Made by a program: the position numbers and the translations under genes
From: Sedimentisphaerales bacterium
Lineage (GTDB): Bacteria > Planctomycetota > Phycisphaerae > Sedimentisphaerales > SM23-30
Assembly (NCBI GenBank): GCA_028281535.1
Contig: JANQJS010000022.1
Coordinates: forward strand, 124,001-188,000
Direction: 5' to 3'
Length of the DNA: 64,000 nucleotides
The notes under the pieces: model-generated
Databases searched by the model: none
The model's input: the letters and a program-made list of their open reading frames with translations, nothing else
What the model was told of the DNA's origin: nothing
In this document: positions 29,330-39,247 of the stretch, one piece after another
How positions within the stretch are numbered: the first letter of the stretch is position 1
How the letters are laid out: each line of letters starts with the position of its first letter

Positions 29330-29532
29330 TGGTTCTTGTTTTTTTGGTGATTTTATAATCGCCTATTTTAAAATTACTTGTGGTGACATTCCTCGCCATC
29401 GACTACATAAACCTGTTTATATTAAGATTAGCCCTTCACCATAACAACGGGCCTAGAATAGCTAAACAAGGACGTTTACTATCACCAGGCCCACTTTTTA
29501 TTACAAACTGATTTACTGACTTCAAATTATAA

Positions 29533-30765
29533 TTATTTACTGATATCTACACAAACAAGAGTACCATCAGCATTCCTAGCAAACAGATGACCATTTGATA
29601 ACGTCGGCACAGTCCAACAACGCCCACTCAATAACTTCATGCGAGAAACTTCATTGTAACCTGAAGGACTCGCCTTAACAGATACGAGTTCACCACCATC
29701 ATTTAATATGACTAAGGTCCCATCAACCAAGAACAGACTACCAACAGTAAAACCTTTTTGTTGCCATTTAACTTTTCCCGTTTCAAACTCCATGCAAATC
29801 AAAGGAGCATCATCTTCTTCATTACCACTCGTACCATACAAATGCCCTTGCCACAAAACACTGCTGGCAAATTGATTTTTCATGTCCTCTTTGCCCCATA
29901 TTTGCTTAGGGCCTCCAGCTCCGATATTCAACAAGGCACATCCACGATCATAGCCAGAAGAGATAAACATTTTATCGCCTTGAATAATTGGATCTGCAGC
30001 GTTTACATTCCAAGCCGTCTTCCATCTGTGACGCCAGAGTTTTTTGCCAGTCTTGGCTTCCACTGCGGAAATATACTTACCACTAAACATCGCAACTTTC
30101 TCTTGCCCATCAAGCGCATAGGGGACAGGACTGGAATAACCCGCCGTTCCATTTTCACCCTTCCATATGAGTTCACCTGACGCTTTATTAAATGCTAATC
30201 CCGTTAACCCTGCATTAACAATCAGCATATCACCATGAATGAGTGGCGAACCTGATAATCCCCACATCGGAATTTTAATGTTATATTCTTTACGTATATT
30301 CTTTTCCCAAACTTTGGAACCATCACTTGTTTTCCAACAAATTAAATCTCCATGCTTGCCTTGTGTATAGACAAGATTACCACCAATCGTTGGCGTTGCA
30401 TTAGGTCCCCCTTCATACATATTGGCCTTCAGCTTACTTTTATATTTACTTTCCCAAACCTTTTTACCTGTTTTGATATCTATACAGACCAAGATATCTT
30501 CATCATCCACATTTCCCATCGTAAAGGCTTTTCCTTGACTAGTGACAATCGAAGAAAATCCCGTCCCAACATGCGTTTTCCATAGTCGCTTAGGTGGATG
30601 TTTTTTCCAATCAAACTGAATATTTGTTTCTTTAGAAATACCATTATGATCTGGCCCTCGCCAATTTGGCCAATCCCCTGCAGAGACAGTAGTTGCTAGA
30701 AGGAATAATAAGGAAACCGCGACGAGGCATTGAATAGACTTTTTAGCGATAGACGTATCGATCAT
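29533..30765 (-). CDS. Exported PQQ-binding-like beta-propeller protein
   Basis: Signal peptide; DWPNWRGPDHNGISKETNIQFDWKKHPPKRLWKTHVGTGFSS; repeated blades. Confidence 0.86.
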   Translation of the reverse strand: MIDTSIAKKSIQCLVAVSLLFLLATTVSAGDWPNWRGPDHNGISKETNIQFDWKKHPPKRLWKTHVGTGFSSIVTSQGKAFTMGNVDDEDILVCIDIKTGKKVWESKYKSKLKANMYEGGPNATPTIGGNLVYTQGKHGDLICWKTSDGSKVWEKNIRKEYNIKIPMWGLSGSPLIHGDMLIVNAGLTGLAFNKASGELIWKGENGTAGYSSPVPYALDGQEKVAMFSGKYISAVEAKTGKKLWRHRWKTAWNVNAADPIIQGDKMFISSGYDRGCALLNIGAGGPKQIWGKEDMKNQFASSVLWQGHLYGTSGNEEDDAPLICMEFETGKVKWQQKGFTVGSLFLVDGTLVILNDGGELVSVKASPSGYNEVSRMKLLSGRCWTVPTLSNGHLFARNADGTLVCVDISK

Positions 30766-31054
30766 TTATATCTCCTTTACAAAATAAACTTCAAAATTAT
30801 CTAAAGCTGGCATCCAGCCAACTAGCTAGATTTCATGTAGGTAATATAACGTTAAATATATCATCCAACAATGAGAAACACTTAACATCGACAAGATACG
30901 TTCCGAAGAGCACTTTGACCTAAATGTTTGCAATCTATTCAACAGAAACCATTTAGAAAAATCATGATTTACAAATAGCTAAGTAAAAGCTACACAATAA
31001 CCTACATCAATAAATTATACGACTAATGATGATGAGGGTTTGATGAATATCGAC

Positions 31055-32920
31055 TTATTTTTCAAAGTATCCCGGTAGCAATCGAAGTGACTCATCAAAC
31101 GAAGAAGCCAAACCACGATTTTCTTGGTAAATATCTAACCTATTTTGGACATCAGATTCATATTTTTTGAATAAATCATTAGATTGCACAATACCTAAAG
31201 CCTTCTGCTGATTTTCGACAGCCACATCATACTTCTCAACAGCCGCATTCAAGACAGCAAGCGATTCATATGCCATTAATTTTTCAGAATCGGTTTGAGC
31301 TTGTTTCAGTGCACTGTCGGCAATATTAAACATCCCTTCAACCCGTTTTTCACTGGTGACTTTTGTATAATTTAATGAGATCGCCCACACCATCATTAAT
31401 TTAGTTTTCAGGTGTTGCTTATCCTTATGATAAGCCAGTTGTAAATTTTGAATCATTGCAGACAACTGCTTATTCTCATAATTTTTTCTAGCCTCCAAAT
31501 ACAACTCTTCAGACTGGATATCTTTAAACCCAATATTAGGTTGCACATTCAATGCCTTCTCTAAGGTAACAAATAGATAATCTGCTTTGGGAGGAACCCC
31601 ATCTAAGACTTGACCGGGCAAGATAATTTTAGGCACCCCCTTTTTACCAATAATCTTATAGATCGCTATGCCATGATTAATATATTGCTTATACTGAGAA
31701 TCTGACATCGCTTGATCATAATCATTTCCAAGAAGTTTCTTAACATATTTAGTAACCTGTTGAAATTTAGGAAATGGTTTATTATTTGCCGCATACTTAT
31801 CATATTTTACAAATTGCTCTGGGGCATGGTTCCAAATTGAAATAGCATATTGTGCTAGATCGCATGCATCTTCATGTTTGGCTGATGTTTTCTTGACTAA
31901 TGGATTACAATCTTGATCTAAAGGAAAAGGAAAAAGTGCAAAAGCGATTTGACCTCGATAACGCCTTTCAATATCTAAAACATATGCATGCATCATTCTG
32001 CATTTGTAACAGGTGTAATCGAATAGTAAGCCAAGTATATATGTAGAATCAGGTTCACCTAACAAAATAACATCATCTGGTGTAAATCGAATTCGACCAC
32101 CATACAAATTAATAATCCGCGGCTTCTTAGTCTCCTCTATAGGTTTTACGATGGGTTTATCTTCTGATTTAACTTCGGTTTCATTCAAATGTTTATTGTC
32201 CAGCTCTATAACATTTTCATTGACGGGTTGCTTAACATCAGGATCATCTGGTTTTGTTTCAATAGATTTTTCAGAAGGTGGATTGTTACTCTTTTCATCC
32301 GAAGTTAAATCAATTGACCCGGTAGTTTTATTTTCATCAAATGCAATCTCATTTATATGTTGAACAGGTGGTTTTACTAAAATTTGTCCACCAATAAGAA
32401 CGGCAAGGCCGATCACAGCAGGGATCAATGGTTTAATCATAGACACTTTTAGTTGGTCGCCATGATCTCTACGGATTAAATCTGATGCTAACAAAATTAA
32501 TAGCAGCAAGACACCGCAACAATGGACGCCCAGACAATAGAGGCAATACCCATCCAACTTCAATGCTTGTAATCCAAGAAACCATAGCCCTGCTCCCACG
32601 GCCAAATAAATCGCCATGGCATACAAACTAAATGCCATCTTCCGCAACTTTAATGAGATGATTGGCCGCATCATTAAGAGTGATATAAATATCAGTCCAT
32701 AATTCACTATGCCAAATGCGCTCACTGGAATATTTATCCATTTGGACCAACGACTCGCAAGAATCTCATCACAGTCAAAACTGGAGGTTTCATCACACCC
32801 CGCTAGTGAGGCGCCTGCCAATGTAGCTAATAATAAATAAATAGAAAGGCCAACAGCGATCAATGTAACAAGGCAAAGAATAACAAAGAGAGGATTCCGG
32901 GTTAATCGGTCCAAAAGCAT
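31055..32920 (-). CDS. Vitamin K epoxide reductase (VKOR)-family protein fused to a DsbA-like thioredoxin domain and C-terminal helical (TPR-like) region
   Basis: N-terminal TM domain with GCDETSSFDCDEIL and YCLYCLGVHC; linker; LLFDYTCYKCRMMHAYVLDIERRYRGQIAFALFPFPL. Confidence 0.85.
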   Translation of the reverse strand: MLLDRLTRNPLFVILCLVTLIAVGLSIYLLLATLAGASLAGCDETSSFDCDEILASRWSKWINIPVSAFGIVNYGLIFISLLMMRPIISLKLRKMAFSLYAMAIYLAVGAGLWFLGLQALKLDGYCLYCLGVHCCGVLLLLILLASDLIRRDHGDQLKVSMIKPLIPAVIGLAVLIGGQILVKPPVQHINEIAFDENKTTGSIDLTSDEKSNNPPSEKSIETKPDDPDVKQPVNENVIELDNKHLNETEVKSEDKPIVKPIEETKKPRIINLYGGRIRFTPDDVILLGEPDSTYILGLLFDYTCYKCRMMHAYVLDIERRYRGQIAFALFPFPLDQDCNPLVKKTSAKHEDACDLAQYAISIWNHAPEQFVKYDKYAANNKPFPKFQQVTKYVKKLLGNDYDQAMSDSQYKQYINHGIAIYKIIGKKGVPKIILPGQVLDGVPPKADYLFVTLEKALNVQPNIGFKDIQSEELYLEARKNYENKQLSAMIQNLQLAYHKDKQHLKTKLMMVWAISLNYTKVTSEKRVEGMFNIADSALKQAQTDSEKLMAYESLAVLNAAVEKYDVAVENQQKALGIVQSNDLFKKYESDVQNRLDIYQENRGLASSFDESLRLLPGYFEK

Positions 32921-33151
32921 AAAAAGATGTCCTATTTTTAATAAGAATATGATTTAATGATTATTATAACATTTTTGAGTCGTTTTTCAAATACTAAGAA
33001 ATTTACAGTACGATTCAATTTCACTCATGAAACTTTACTATAATGTCGTAAAAAAGAGTGGACGATCCATAACAAATTGTTCGCTATATTAAAATCTTTG
33101 GATATAATGCAATGGTCAAGGATTTCATAACTCAATTACATTAAAAATCGC

Positions 33152-34414
33152 ATGAAAATAAAACTTAATTATGGTCAAAATGGCTTAGAGGTAGATCTAC
33201 CAAGTGACAATGTCACTTTGATCATGAATGAACCTCTCAAGGGCCTCGAAAATGAGCAGGCATCCTTTGTTCAATCGCTGGATTCACCTATCCAGTCCAA
33301 ACCGCTCAAAGAATTAATATCCCCCACTGATAAAATTGCGATCGTGATACCAGATATAACACGACCTTTTCCTTTTGAGAAAATTTTGACCTGGCTTTTT
33401 GACTATCTCAGTGAAATTCCCAGCCAGAATTTTGTCATTATTAATGGCACTGGCACCCATCGAGCCAATACCGACCAGGAATTGATCCAAATGGTTGGAA
33501 AAAAAATATTCAACCAATATCGAATCATCAACCACCTGTGCCAGGATGATTCGACCATGAGTCTGGTTGGCAAAGCCCCCGAAGGCCATGATGTTTATTT
33601 TAACAGTGACTATGTCAATGCAGACAAGCGACTGGTACTGGGATTTATTGAACCACATATTGTCGCTGGCTTTTCAGGAGGCTACAAAGGTGTTTTTCCA
33701 GGTATTGCCGATTTAAATTCCATTGGCCAATACCATCGTCCTGTGATTCTTGCTGATCCGAATAGCAAATATGGGGAAATGACTCATAATCCCACACAAA
33801 ACATTTTACAACATAATGGTGCATTAGTTCCTGTGACTTTTTTAATTAACCTAACCCTAAATCATAATAGAGAAATCACTAACTACTTTTGTGGCGATTG
33901 TCTAACAGCTCATTTACAAGGCTGTGATTTTGTCAAAAACCATTGCATGTTTAAATGTGAGCATTCTTTTCCCATTGTCATTACGACGAATAATGGCTAC
34001 CCGCTCGATCAAAATCTTTACCAATGTGCTAAAGGGCTTTATGCAGCGAAAATGATTGTTAAGCAAAATGGCCTCATCATCACCGCGGCTCAGTGCAACG
34101 ATGGCTTTGGCAACAATACCTTTAAAGAATTGCTTTTTAGCCATGATAGCCCTGAATCATTGATGAAAACACTCTATGAACGCGAAAAAATTGAATGTGG
34201 GCAATGGGTCGGCCAGCACTTTGGTATTGTCCACGAAAAAGCCAGAGTCGCCCTCTATTCAGACATTGATGCCCAGCAAGCCTCCAAAGCCTATTTTGAG
34301 CCAATCAGTGATATCGCTCAGCGCGTTCAACAGGAACTTGAACACGTCGGCAAAGATAGCCCTATTGCTGTGCTTCCTGAAGGTTTTATGACCATTCCTT
34401 ATATCGCAAATTAG
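33152..34414 (+). CDS. larA: LarA-like nickel-dependent lactate racemase family protein
   Basis: IVIPDITRPFP, INGTGTHRANTDQEL, PHIVAGFSGGYKGVFPGIAD. Confidence 0.8.
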   Translation: MKIKLNYGQNGLEVDLPSDNVTLIMNEPLKGLENEQASFVQSLDSPIQSKPLKELISPTDKIAIVIPDITRPFPFEKILTWLFDYLSEIPSQNFVIINGTGTHRANTDQELIQMVGKKIFNQYRIINHLCQDDSTMSLVGKAPEGHDVYFNSDYVNADKRLVLGFIEPHIVAGFSGGYKGVFPGIADLNSIGQYHRPVILADPNSKYGEMTHNPTQNILQHNGALVPVTFLINLTLNHNREITNYFCGDCLTAHLQGCDFVKNHCMFKCEHSFPIVITTNNGYPLDQNLYQCAKGLYAAKMIVKQNGLIITAAQCNDGFGNNTFKELLFSHDSPESLMKTLYEREKIECGQWVGQHFGIVHEKARVALYSDIDAQQASKAYFEPISDIAQRVQQELEHVGKDSPIAVLPEGFMTIPYIAN

Positions 34415-34513
34415 AAATTTTCACTGGATTTTTGCGATAAATCTCCTAATATCAGTCTTGCGAAATGCTTTTATTTCTATGTATGGATGCATGATATTAG
34501 GTAGGAGCCTAGA

Positions 34514-36136
34514 TTGACACGTCACTGTCCCATTCTATTTTTATTGACGATTGTTCTATGCCAACAGCTTGTTCGTGGCCAGGAGAATCACTCAGATTAT
34601 TTAACCAATAAAATCAAACCAACGATAGCAACGGTCATCGCATTAGATTCAAACAATGAGCCCATTAACCGATGTTATGGTTTTTTTATTAACTCACAGG
34701 GATATCTGGTCACAAACTACCAGAGCATAAAAAATGCTCATGCATTATCCATCGTCACAAGCAACGGAATTTATCCTACAATCAGCATCTTGAATGACTA
34801 CAAAGCCGCCGACATGGCGCTTTTACTCGTCGATATCCCAGAAGAAGAGTGCAATTATCTTGCGATAAACAACGACACCGTCCGCCCAAATACGACCTAC
34901 TATTATTACAACAGTCTGAACAATACATTACAAAAAGGCGTACTGGGAAAAATACATTTACAAGATGACTATGTCAGCAAATTTCATATTTTGCAGACAT
35001 GGGATAAGAATGTTACAGGATTGCCAGTACTTAATATCATCGGTCAGGTGATTGGAGTAATAAACCAAAGTAATGTTGAAACCATCAATCATTCGTATGC
35101 TGTAACAGCTAACCAGATTCCACAAGACATATCTGAGGAAGGCGTTAAAACATTGTATGAATGGAATCTAAATGGGTTCACTCAGATAGCTCCGCCCCCA
35201 AAACCAGACACGTCATTTGATGACGGGCTTAATGCAGTCATGAGTCAGGATTACAAAAAAGCCATCGAACACTTTGAGCAAGTCGTTCACGACAATAAAG
35301 ATCACGCAGAAGGATGGTACTATCTGGGCTACTGCTACAAACAAATGCTTGAAGTGAATGAATTGATGGAAGCAGGTATGGCAGATAGCTTTTCTATGTT
35401 GGCTCTGGCAAAGCCCAAAAAACGTAAAACTGCGATGGCTCAAACATTTCAACAACACATCTACCAACAGGCAATCATGGCATTAGAAAAGGCGATAGCC
35501 CTCAAGCCAAATTATATTGATGCATTAAAACTCTCGGCTGAAATTTATATCCAAATGGATTTGCCTCAGCAGGCCTATGAAAACTACCAGGATGTACTCT
35601 ATTTTGACAAGAAGGATATGCAAGCCCGAAGATTCATCGAGCAAATGGAAGATCGTCCAAAATCAGGCCTTTCACAACCAGCGGTAAACCAGCTTCAATC
35701 CAGCCAGAACTTTCTTGCTATGGGATTATCTGAAAAAGCATTAAAAAACTATGACTCGTTGATTCGAAAAGATTCTAAGAATACCACAGCCATATACAAT
35801 TACGGAGCGATGCATTTCAATATGGGGCGATATCAGTATTCCGTAAAAGCATTCGAGGAACTCTTAAAAATTGATCCGCACCATGTAAAAGCAAATTACT
35901 ATCTAGGGCTTTCCTACTATTGTCATGGCGAATTCGGTAAAGCAACCCAAGCATTCAAAAACACCCTGAAACTACAATCAAACCATCATCATGCCAGATA
36001 TTATTTAGGCTTGAGCTACCTCATCCTCAATGATTATCATGCCTCGATTGCGGAGTACAAACAACTCTACAAACTCAATGAAGAACTGGGTATTGAACTA
36101 TTTAACTTCATCATCCAATATGAATCAAAAAGTTGA
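34514..36136 (+). CDS. HtrA/trypsin-like domain (catalytically degenerate) fused to TPR repeats, exported
   Basis: TTG start, signal peptide; CYGFFINSQGYLVTNYQSIKNA...ADMALLLVD...NVTGLPVLNIIGQVIGVIN; C-terminal TPRs (AIYNYGAMHFNMGRYQYSVKAFEELLKIDPHHVKANYYLGLSYY). Confidence 0.72.
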   Translation: MTRHCPILFLLTIVLCQQLVRGQENHSDYLTNKIKPTIATVIALDSNNEPINRCYGFFINSQGYLVTNYQSIKNAHALSIVTSNGIYPTISILNDYKAADMALLLVDIPEEECNYLAINNDTVRPNTTYYYYNSLNNTLQKGVLGKIHLQDDYVSKFHILQTWDKNVTGLPVLNIIGQVIGVINQSNVETINHSYAVTANQIPQDISEEGVKTLYEWNLNGFTQIAPPPKPDTSFDDGLNAVMSQDYKKAIEHFEQVVHDNKDHAEGWYYLGYCYKQMLEVNELMEAGMADSFSMLALAKPKKRKTAMAQTFQQHIYQQAIMALEKAIALKPNYIDALKLSAEIYIQMDLPQQAYENYQDVLYFDKKDMQARRFIEQMEDRPKSGLSQPAVNQLQSSQNFLAMGLSEKALKNYDSLIRKDSKNTTAIYNYGAMHFNMGRYQYSVKAFEELLKIDPHHVKANYYLGLSYYCHGEFGKATQAFKNTLKLQSNHHHARYYLGLSYLILNDYHASIAEYKQLYKLNEELGIELFNFIIQYESKS

Positions 36137-36143
36137 CCTGTTC

Positions 36144-36566
36144 TTAATGATCGAATCGAACAGGCTTGCGATTGGATTTGAGTTTACTGCGATGGATTTT
36201 ATCATCTTTACGTTTTTGCTTTGAGGCTTTGGAAGGCTTTGTCGCAATACGAGCTTTTGGCTTAATGAGCGACTTTCTAACCATAAGTTTAAGTCGATTG
36301 AGAACTTCGTCTCGATTACGAATTTGCTGGCGATGGCGGTCCGATTCAAGAATCAACTTTCCCTCCTGAGTCATTCGTGTACCAGCCAGTACAATCAAAC
36401 GCTTTTTAGCAACCGCAGGAATATCGTAGCAACTGATTAAATCAAAGGTTAATTGCGCACGAGTATTGACCTTATTCACATTCTGGCCACCCGGACCACG
36501 GGATCGAACAAATCGAATCTGAATCAGCGAATCAGGGATAGAAATTTTCTCATTTACGACCAACAT
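36144..36566 (-). CDS. arfB: Alternative ribosome-rescue peptidyl-tRNA hydrolase ArfB
   Basis: RFVRSRGPGGQNVNKVNT GGQ motif and basic C-terminal tail. Confidence 0.92.
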   Translation of the reverse strand: MLVVNEKISIPDSLIQIRFVRSRGPGGQNVNKVNTRAQLTFDLISCYDIPAVAKKRLIVLAGTRMTQEGKLILESDRHRQQIRNRDEVLNRLKLMVRKSLIKPKARIATKPSKASKQKRKDDKIHRSKLKSNRKPVRFDH

Positions 36567-36672
36567 ACAGGGGTTATAACGGAAAATCTCAAAAAATCAA
36601 GCATCCTTTACCCCACTCAGCATCAATCAATGGTATGTCACAGCATGCCTGAACTGCAAAACCAATGTATGA

Positions 36673-37485
36673 TTAAGCTACAATGGGTTTGAGCTTTTGT
36701 TCGATGTAGACGCCATCTTGCATAGTGATGCCATCAGGATCGGGAATCGCGGCGTCGCATTCATCTTCGACGATGATCCAGCCGGAATAATCAGTGTCTG
36801 CTAAAAATTGGGTGATACCAATAAAATCAATAGAACCTTCTCCCATTGCAGCCCACGTACCATCGGTGTTCATGTCTTTGTAATGCACATGATTGATGAG
36901 ATCACGAAATTCTTTCATCATGCCCAAAGGATCCATACCTCCTTTGGCTATATGACCCACATCAGGGATCCAGCCAAGTTCTGGACCCAAACCATTTAAG
37001 AGCACCCCATAATCTTCTGCTGTGCGAAAAATAGAACTGGCAGGAGAATTGGGATGATAACCACATTTGAGTCCCTGATCTGTTGCACGTTTAGCAATCT
37101 CGTTGGCACAACTGAGCAGGTTATCCTGTTTTTGCTCAAGATGATCTCGACTTTCGCCAGGCATCTGACAGAGAGCCAACATCGTTTCAGGGAATTCTTT
37201 TAGAAACTCAATGGTCTTATCTGCATTGGCTTTTTCCTGTTCGGTTTCTTGAGGATTTAGCCAATCTTCCACCAAACAAACGGCGGCGAATTCAATATCA
37301 TTATTGTTCAGTTCTGCGGCCATGACTTGTGGATCGTAAAGCTCACCCAAAAACTGAACTTCTGGTTCAACGCCCGCAAAGCCAGCTTTATTGGCAATAC
37401 CCATAATGTGAGGTAATTTTCCAATATATTTTTCGCCTGACATTTGCCAGGTATAAGTTTGACAGCCAATTTGAATCTGAGCCAT
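36673..37485 (-). CDS. Sugar phosphate isomerase/epimerase (xylose isomerase-like TIM barrel)
   Basis: IMGIANKAGFAGVEPEVQFLG...CGYHPNS...GWIPDVGHIAKGGMDP...HVHYKDM...GWIIVEDE. Confidence 0.85.
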   Translation of the reverse strand: MAQIQIGCQTYTWQMSGEKYIGKLPHIMGIANKAGFAGVEPEVQFLGELYDPQVMAAELNNNDIEFAAVCLVEDWLNPQETEQEKANADKTIEFLKEFPETMLALCQMPGESRDHLEQKQDNLLSCANEIAKRATDQGLKCGYHPNSPASSIFRTAEDYGVLLNGLGPELGWIPDVGHIAKGGMDPLGMMKEFRDLINHVHYKDMNTDGTWAAMGEGSIDFIGITQFLADTDYSGWIIVEDECDAAIPDPDGITMQDGVYIEQKLKPIVA

Positions 37486-37505
37486 GGTTTCCTCCTTATT
37501 GCCGC

Positions 37506-38306
37506 CTAGTGTTTTTGCATAAAGGCGGATGTTTTACTATTAAAGGTCATTAAATCTTCCCAATGATGGGCATGCCCGCAGCCTTCCAGGACCAGCATTT
37601 CAGAACCGGTAATATTATCGTGAAGGTACTGAGAAAAATTAAATGGTGTAAAGATATCCTTATCGCCAATGGTAATCAGCGTGGGTACTTTGATTTCACT
37701 CAAACGAGCGGTGGTATCATGACCGATGCACGCATCGCATTGAGCAGAAAATGAATGGTCCGGCATCATATCCGCGGCGTTCGCCTGACCTTCTTCCTGG
37801 CCTTCAGCTAAATCATCATAATGTTTTTCATAATGATCCGCGGCAAAGATCCATAACTGAATCAATTTCAGAAAATCACGCATCTCTACTTTGGGACGCA
37901 CATCACGAAAATGATCAAACACAATCTGTGCATATTTATCACACTTAGCCCAGGTACTCACCAACACCAAGCTGCGTACTTTTTCTGGATGATTAAGAGC
38001 CAGCATCTGACCAATTGCTCCGCCCATCGATATACCATTAATATGAGCTTTCTCGATATTCAACGCATCCATCAAACCAGCAACATCATTGGCCATCATT
38101 TCAGTGGTATAAGGACCATCAGGTTTATCGGATTGTCCGGCACCGCGATTATCCATAAGAATACAGCGAAAATGTTTTTCATAGGCTTTGACATGATCTT
38201 CCCAAAGAGAACCATCTGCCCCCAGCCCCATGATTAAAATCAACGGATCGCCCTGCCCTCGCTCTTCATAATGAATTTTTATTCCATTGGCCGTTACATC
38301 AGGCAT
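37506..38306 (-). CDS. Alpha/beta hydrolase
   Basis: LILIMGLGADGSLW, MDNRGAGQSDKP, NGISMGGAIGQ nucleophile elbow, C-terminal GCGHAHHWE. Confidence 0.9.
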   Translation of the reverse strand: MPDVTANGIKIHYEERGQGDPLILIMGLGADGSLWEDHVKAYEKHFRCILMDNRGAGQSDKPDGPYTTEMMANDVAGLMDALNIEKAHINGISMGGAIGQMLALNHPEKVRSLVLVSTWAKCDKYAQIVFDHFRDVRPKVEMRDFLKLIQLWIFAADHYEKHYDDLAEGQEEGQANAADMMPDHSFSAQCDACIGHDTTARLSEIKVPTLITIGDKDIFTPFNFSQYLHDNITGSEMLVLEGCGHAHHWEDLMTFNSKTSAFMQKH

Positions 38307-38308
38307 GA

Positions 38309-39214
38309 TTAACCTCCAGCTTTTTCACTTAAAATATTTTTGATAAAAGGCACAGCATGTTTGGCATCTTTATCGGTGGTTGGACAGAAACAAAAATCAA
38401 CCGTCCACCATTCGAGCCCTTCAAGATGAGGCTGCAAGGCGGACAAGACTTCTTTGAAATCAATATGACCTGTACCAAACGGTGCATGCGTACTTGTTTC
38501 ATCATCATGTAATGTGCCATCTGAATCAATTAGATGAAAGTGGCCAATTTGACCTTTGAGTAAATCGGCTAATGCAATCACACCGCCATCCAATAATTCT
38601 TTATCTTTCGTTTGGCGAGCACCTATGACGGCCACCATATAGGCGTGGCTGGTATCAAAGAGTGCAGTAAAATTTGAATGATTGGTTTCATCTATCGCAC
38701 GCTTAATTTCACTGGGACTATTGAGCCAAAAACCTGGTTCAAATTCCCAAACGAGTTTTACGCCAGATTTTTGACAAACATCTGCTGCAGCTCTCCAATT
38801 ATCTGTTAGCAGCTGCAAACGTTTTTCATATTCATCAGGTGCATGTTTGTCTGGCGGACTAATCGTATCGACTCGCAAAATGGAAATATCCATATTATTG
38901 CAAAACTTCAGGCACTTATCTACTTCAGCTAGAAACTTTGCCTGATCGACTTCAGCTGGCGGCACATCACGAAAATCAGGTGCATAGCCAGAAATACCAA
39001 GCCCGAGATCAGCAATTTCTTTTTTCAATTCATTGCACTTTTCAGGTGTATCATAATCCTCAGGATGAGGGTGCGGCTTAAAGCCATTGATTTCTACGCC
39101 ATCATAACCCGCATCGGCGGTGTATTTAATGAGCTTGGAAAAGGACCAGGGATCGCTTTCGAATGGACCAAACGAAAAGGCCCAGCTTCCCAAAGATATT
39201 TTAGGATCTGCCAT
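38309..39214 (-). CDS. Sugar phosphate isomerase/epimerase (TIM barrel)
   Basis: IKYTADAGYDGVEINGFKPHPHPED...LVWEFEPGFW...ALFDTSHAYM...GHFHLIDSDG. Confidence 0.87.
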   Translation of the reverse strand: MADPKISLGSWAFSFGPFESDPWSFSKLIKYTADAGYDGVEINGFKPHPHPEDYDTPEKCNELKKEIADLGLGISGYAPDFRDVPPAEVDQAKFLAEVDKCLKFCNNMDISILRVDTISPPDKHAPDEYEKRLQLLTDNWRAAADVCQKSGVKLVWEFEPGFWLNSPSEIKRAIDETNHSNFTALFDTSHAYMVAVIGARQTKDKELLDGGVIALADLLKGQIGHFHLIDSDGTLHDDETSTHAPFGTGHIDFKEVLSALQPHLEGLEWWTVDFCFCPTTDKDAKHAVPFIKNILSEKAGG

Positions 39215-39247
39215 GAGAGTATTTCCTTTTGTTGAATGAAAAACGGT

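Noticed and set aside
29758-30180. 140-aa plus-strand ORF
   Set aside because: Antisense shadow of the 29533-30765 PQQ-like gene
30766-31054. Third copy of the MarR-associated promoter upstream of the 29533-30765 PQQ-like gene
   Set aside because: No TGTCAA/ATAATA pair or TGTRTACGTA block seen in this interval
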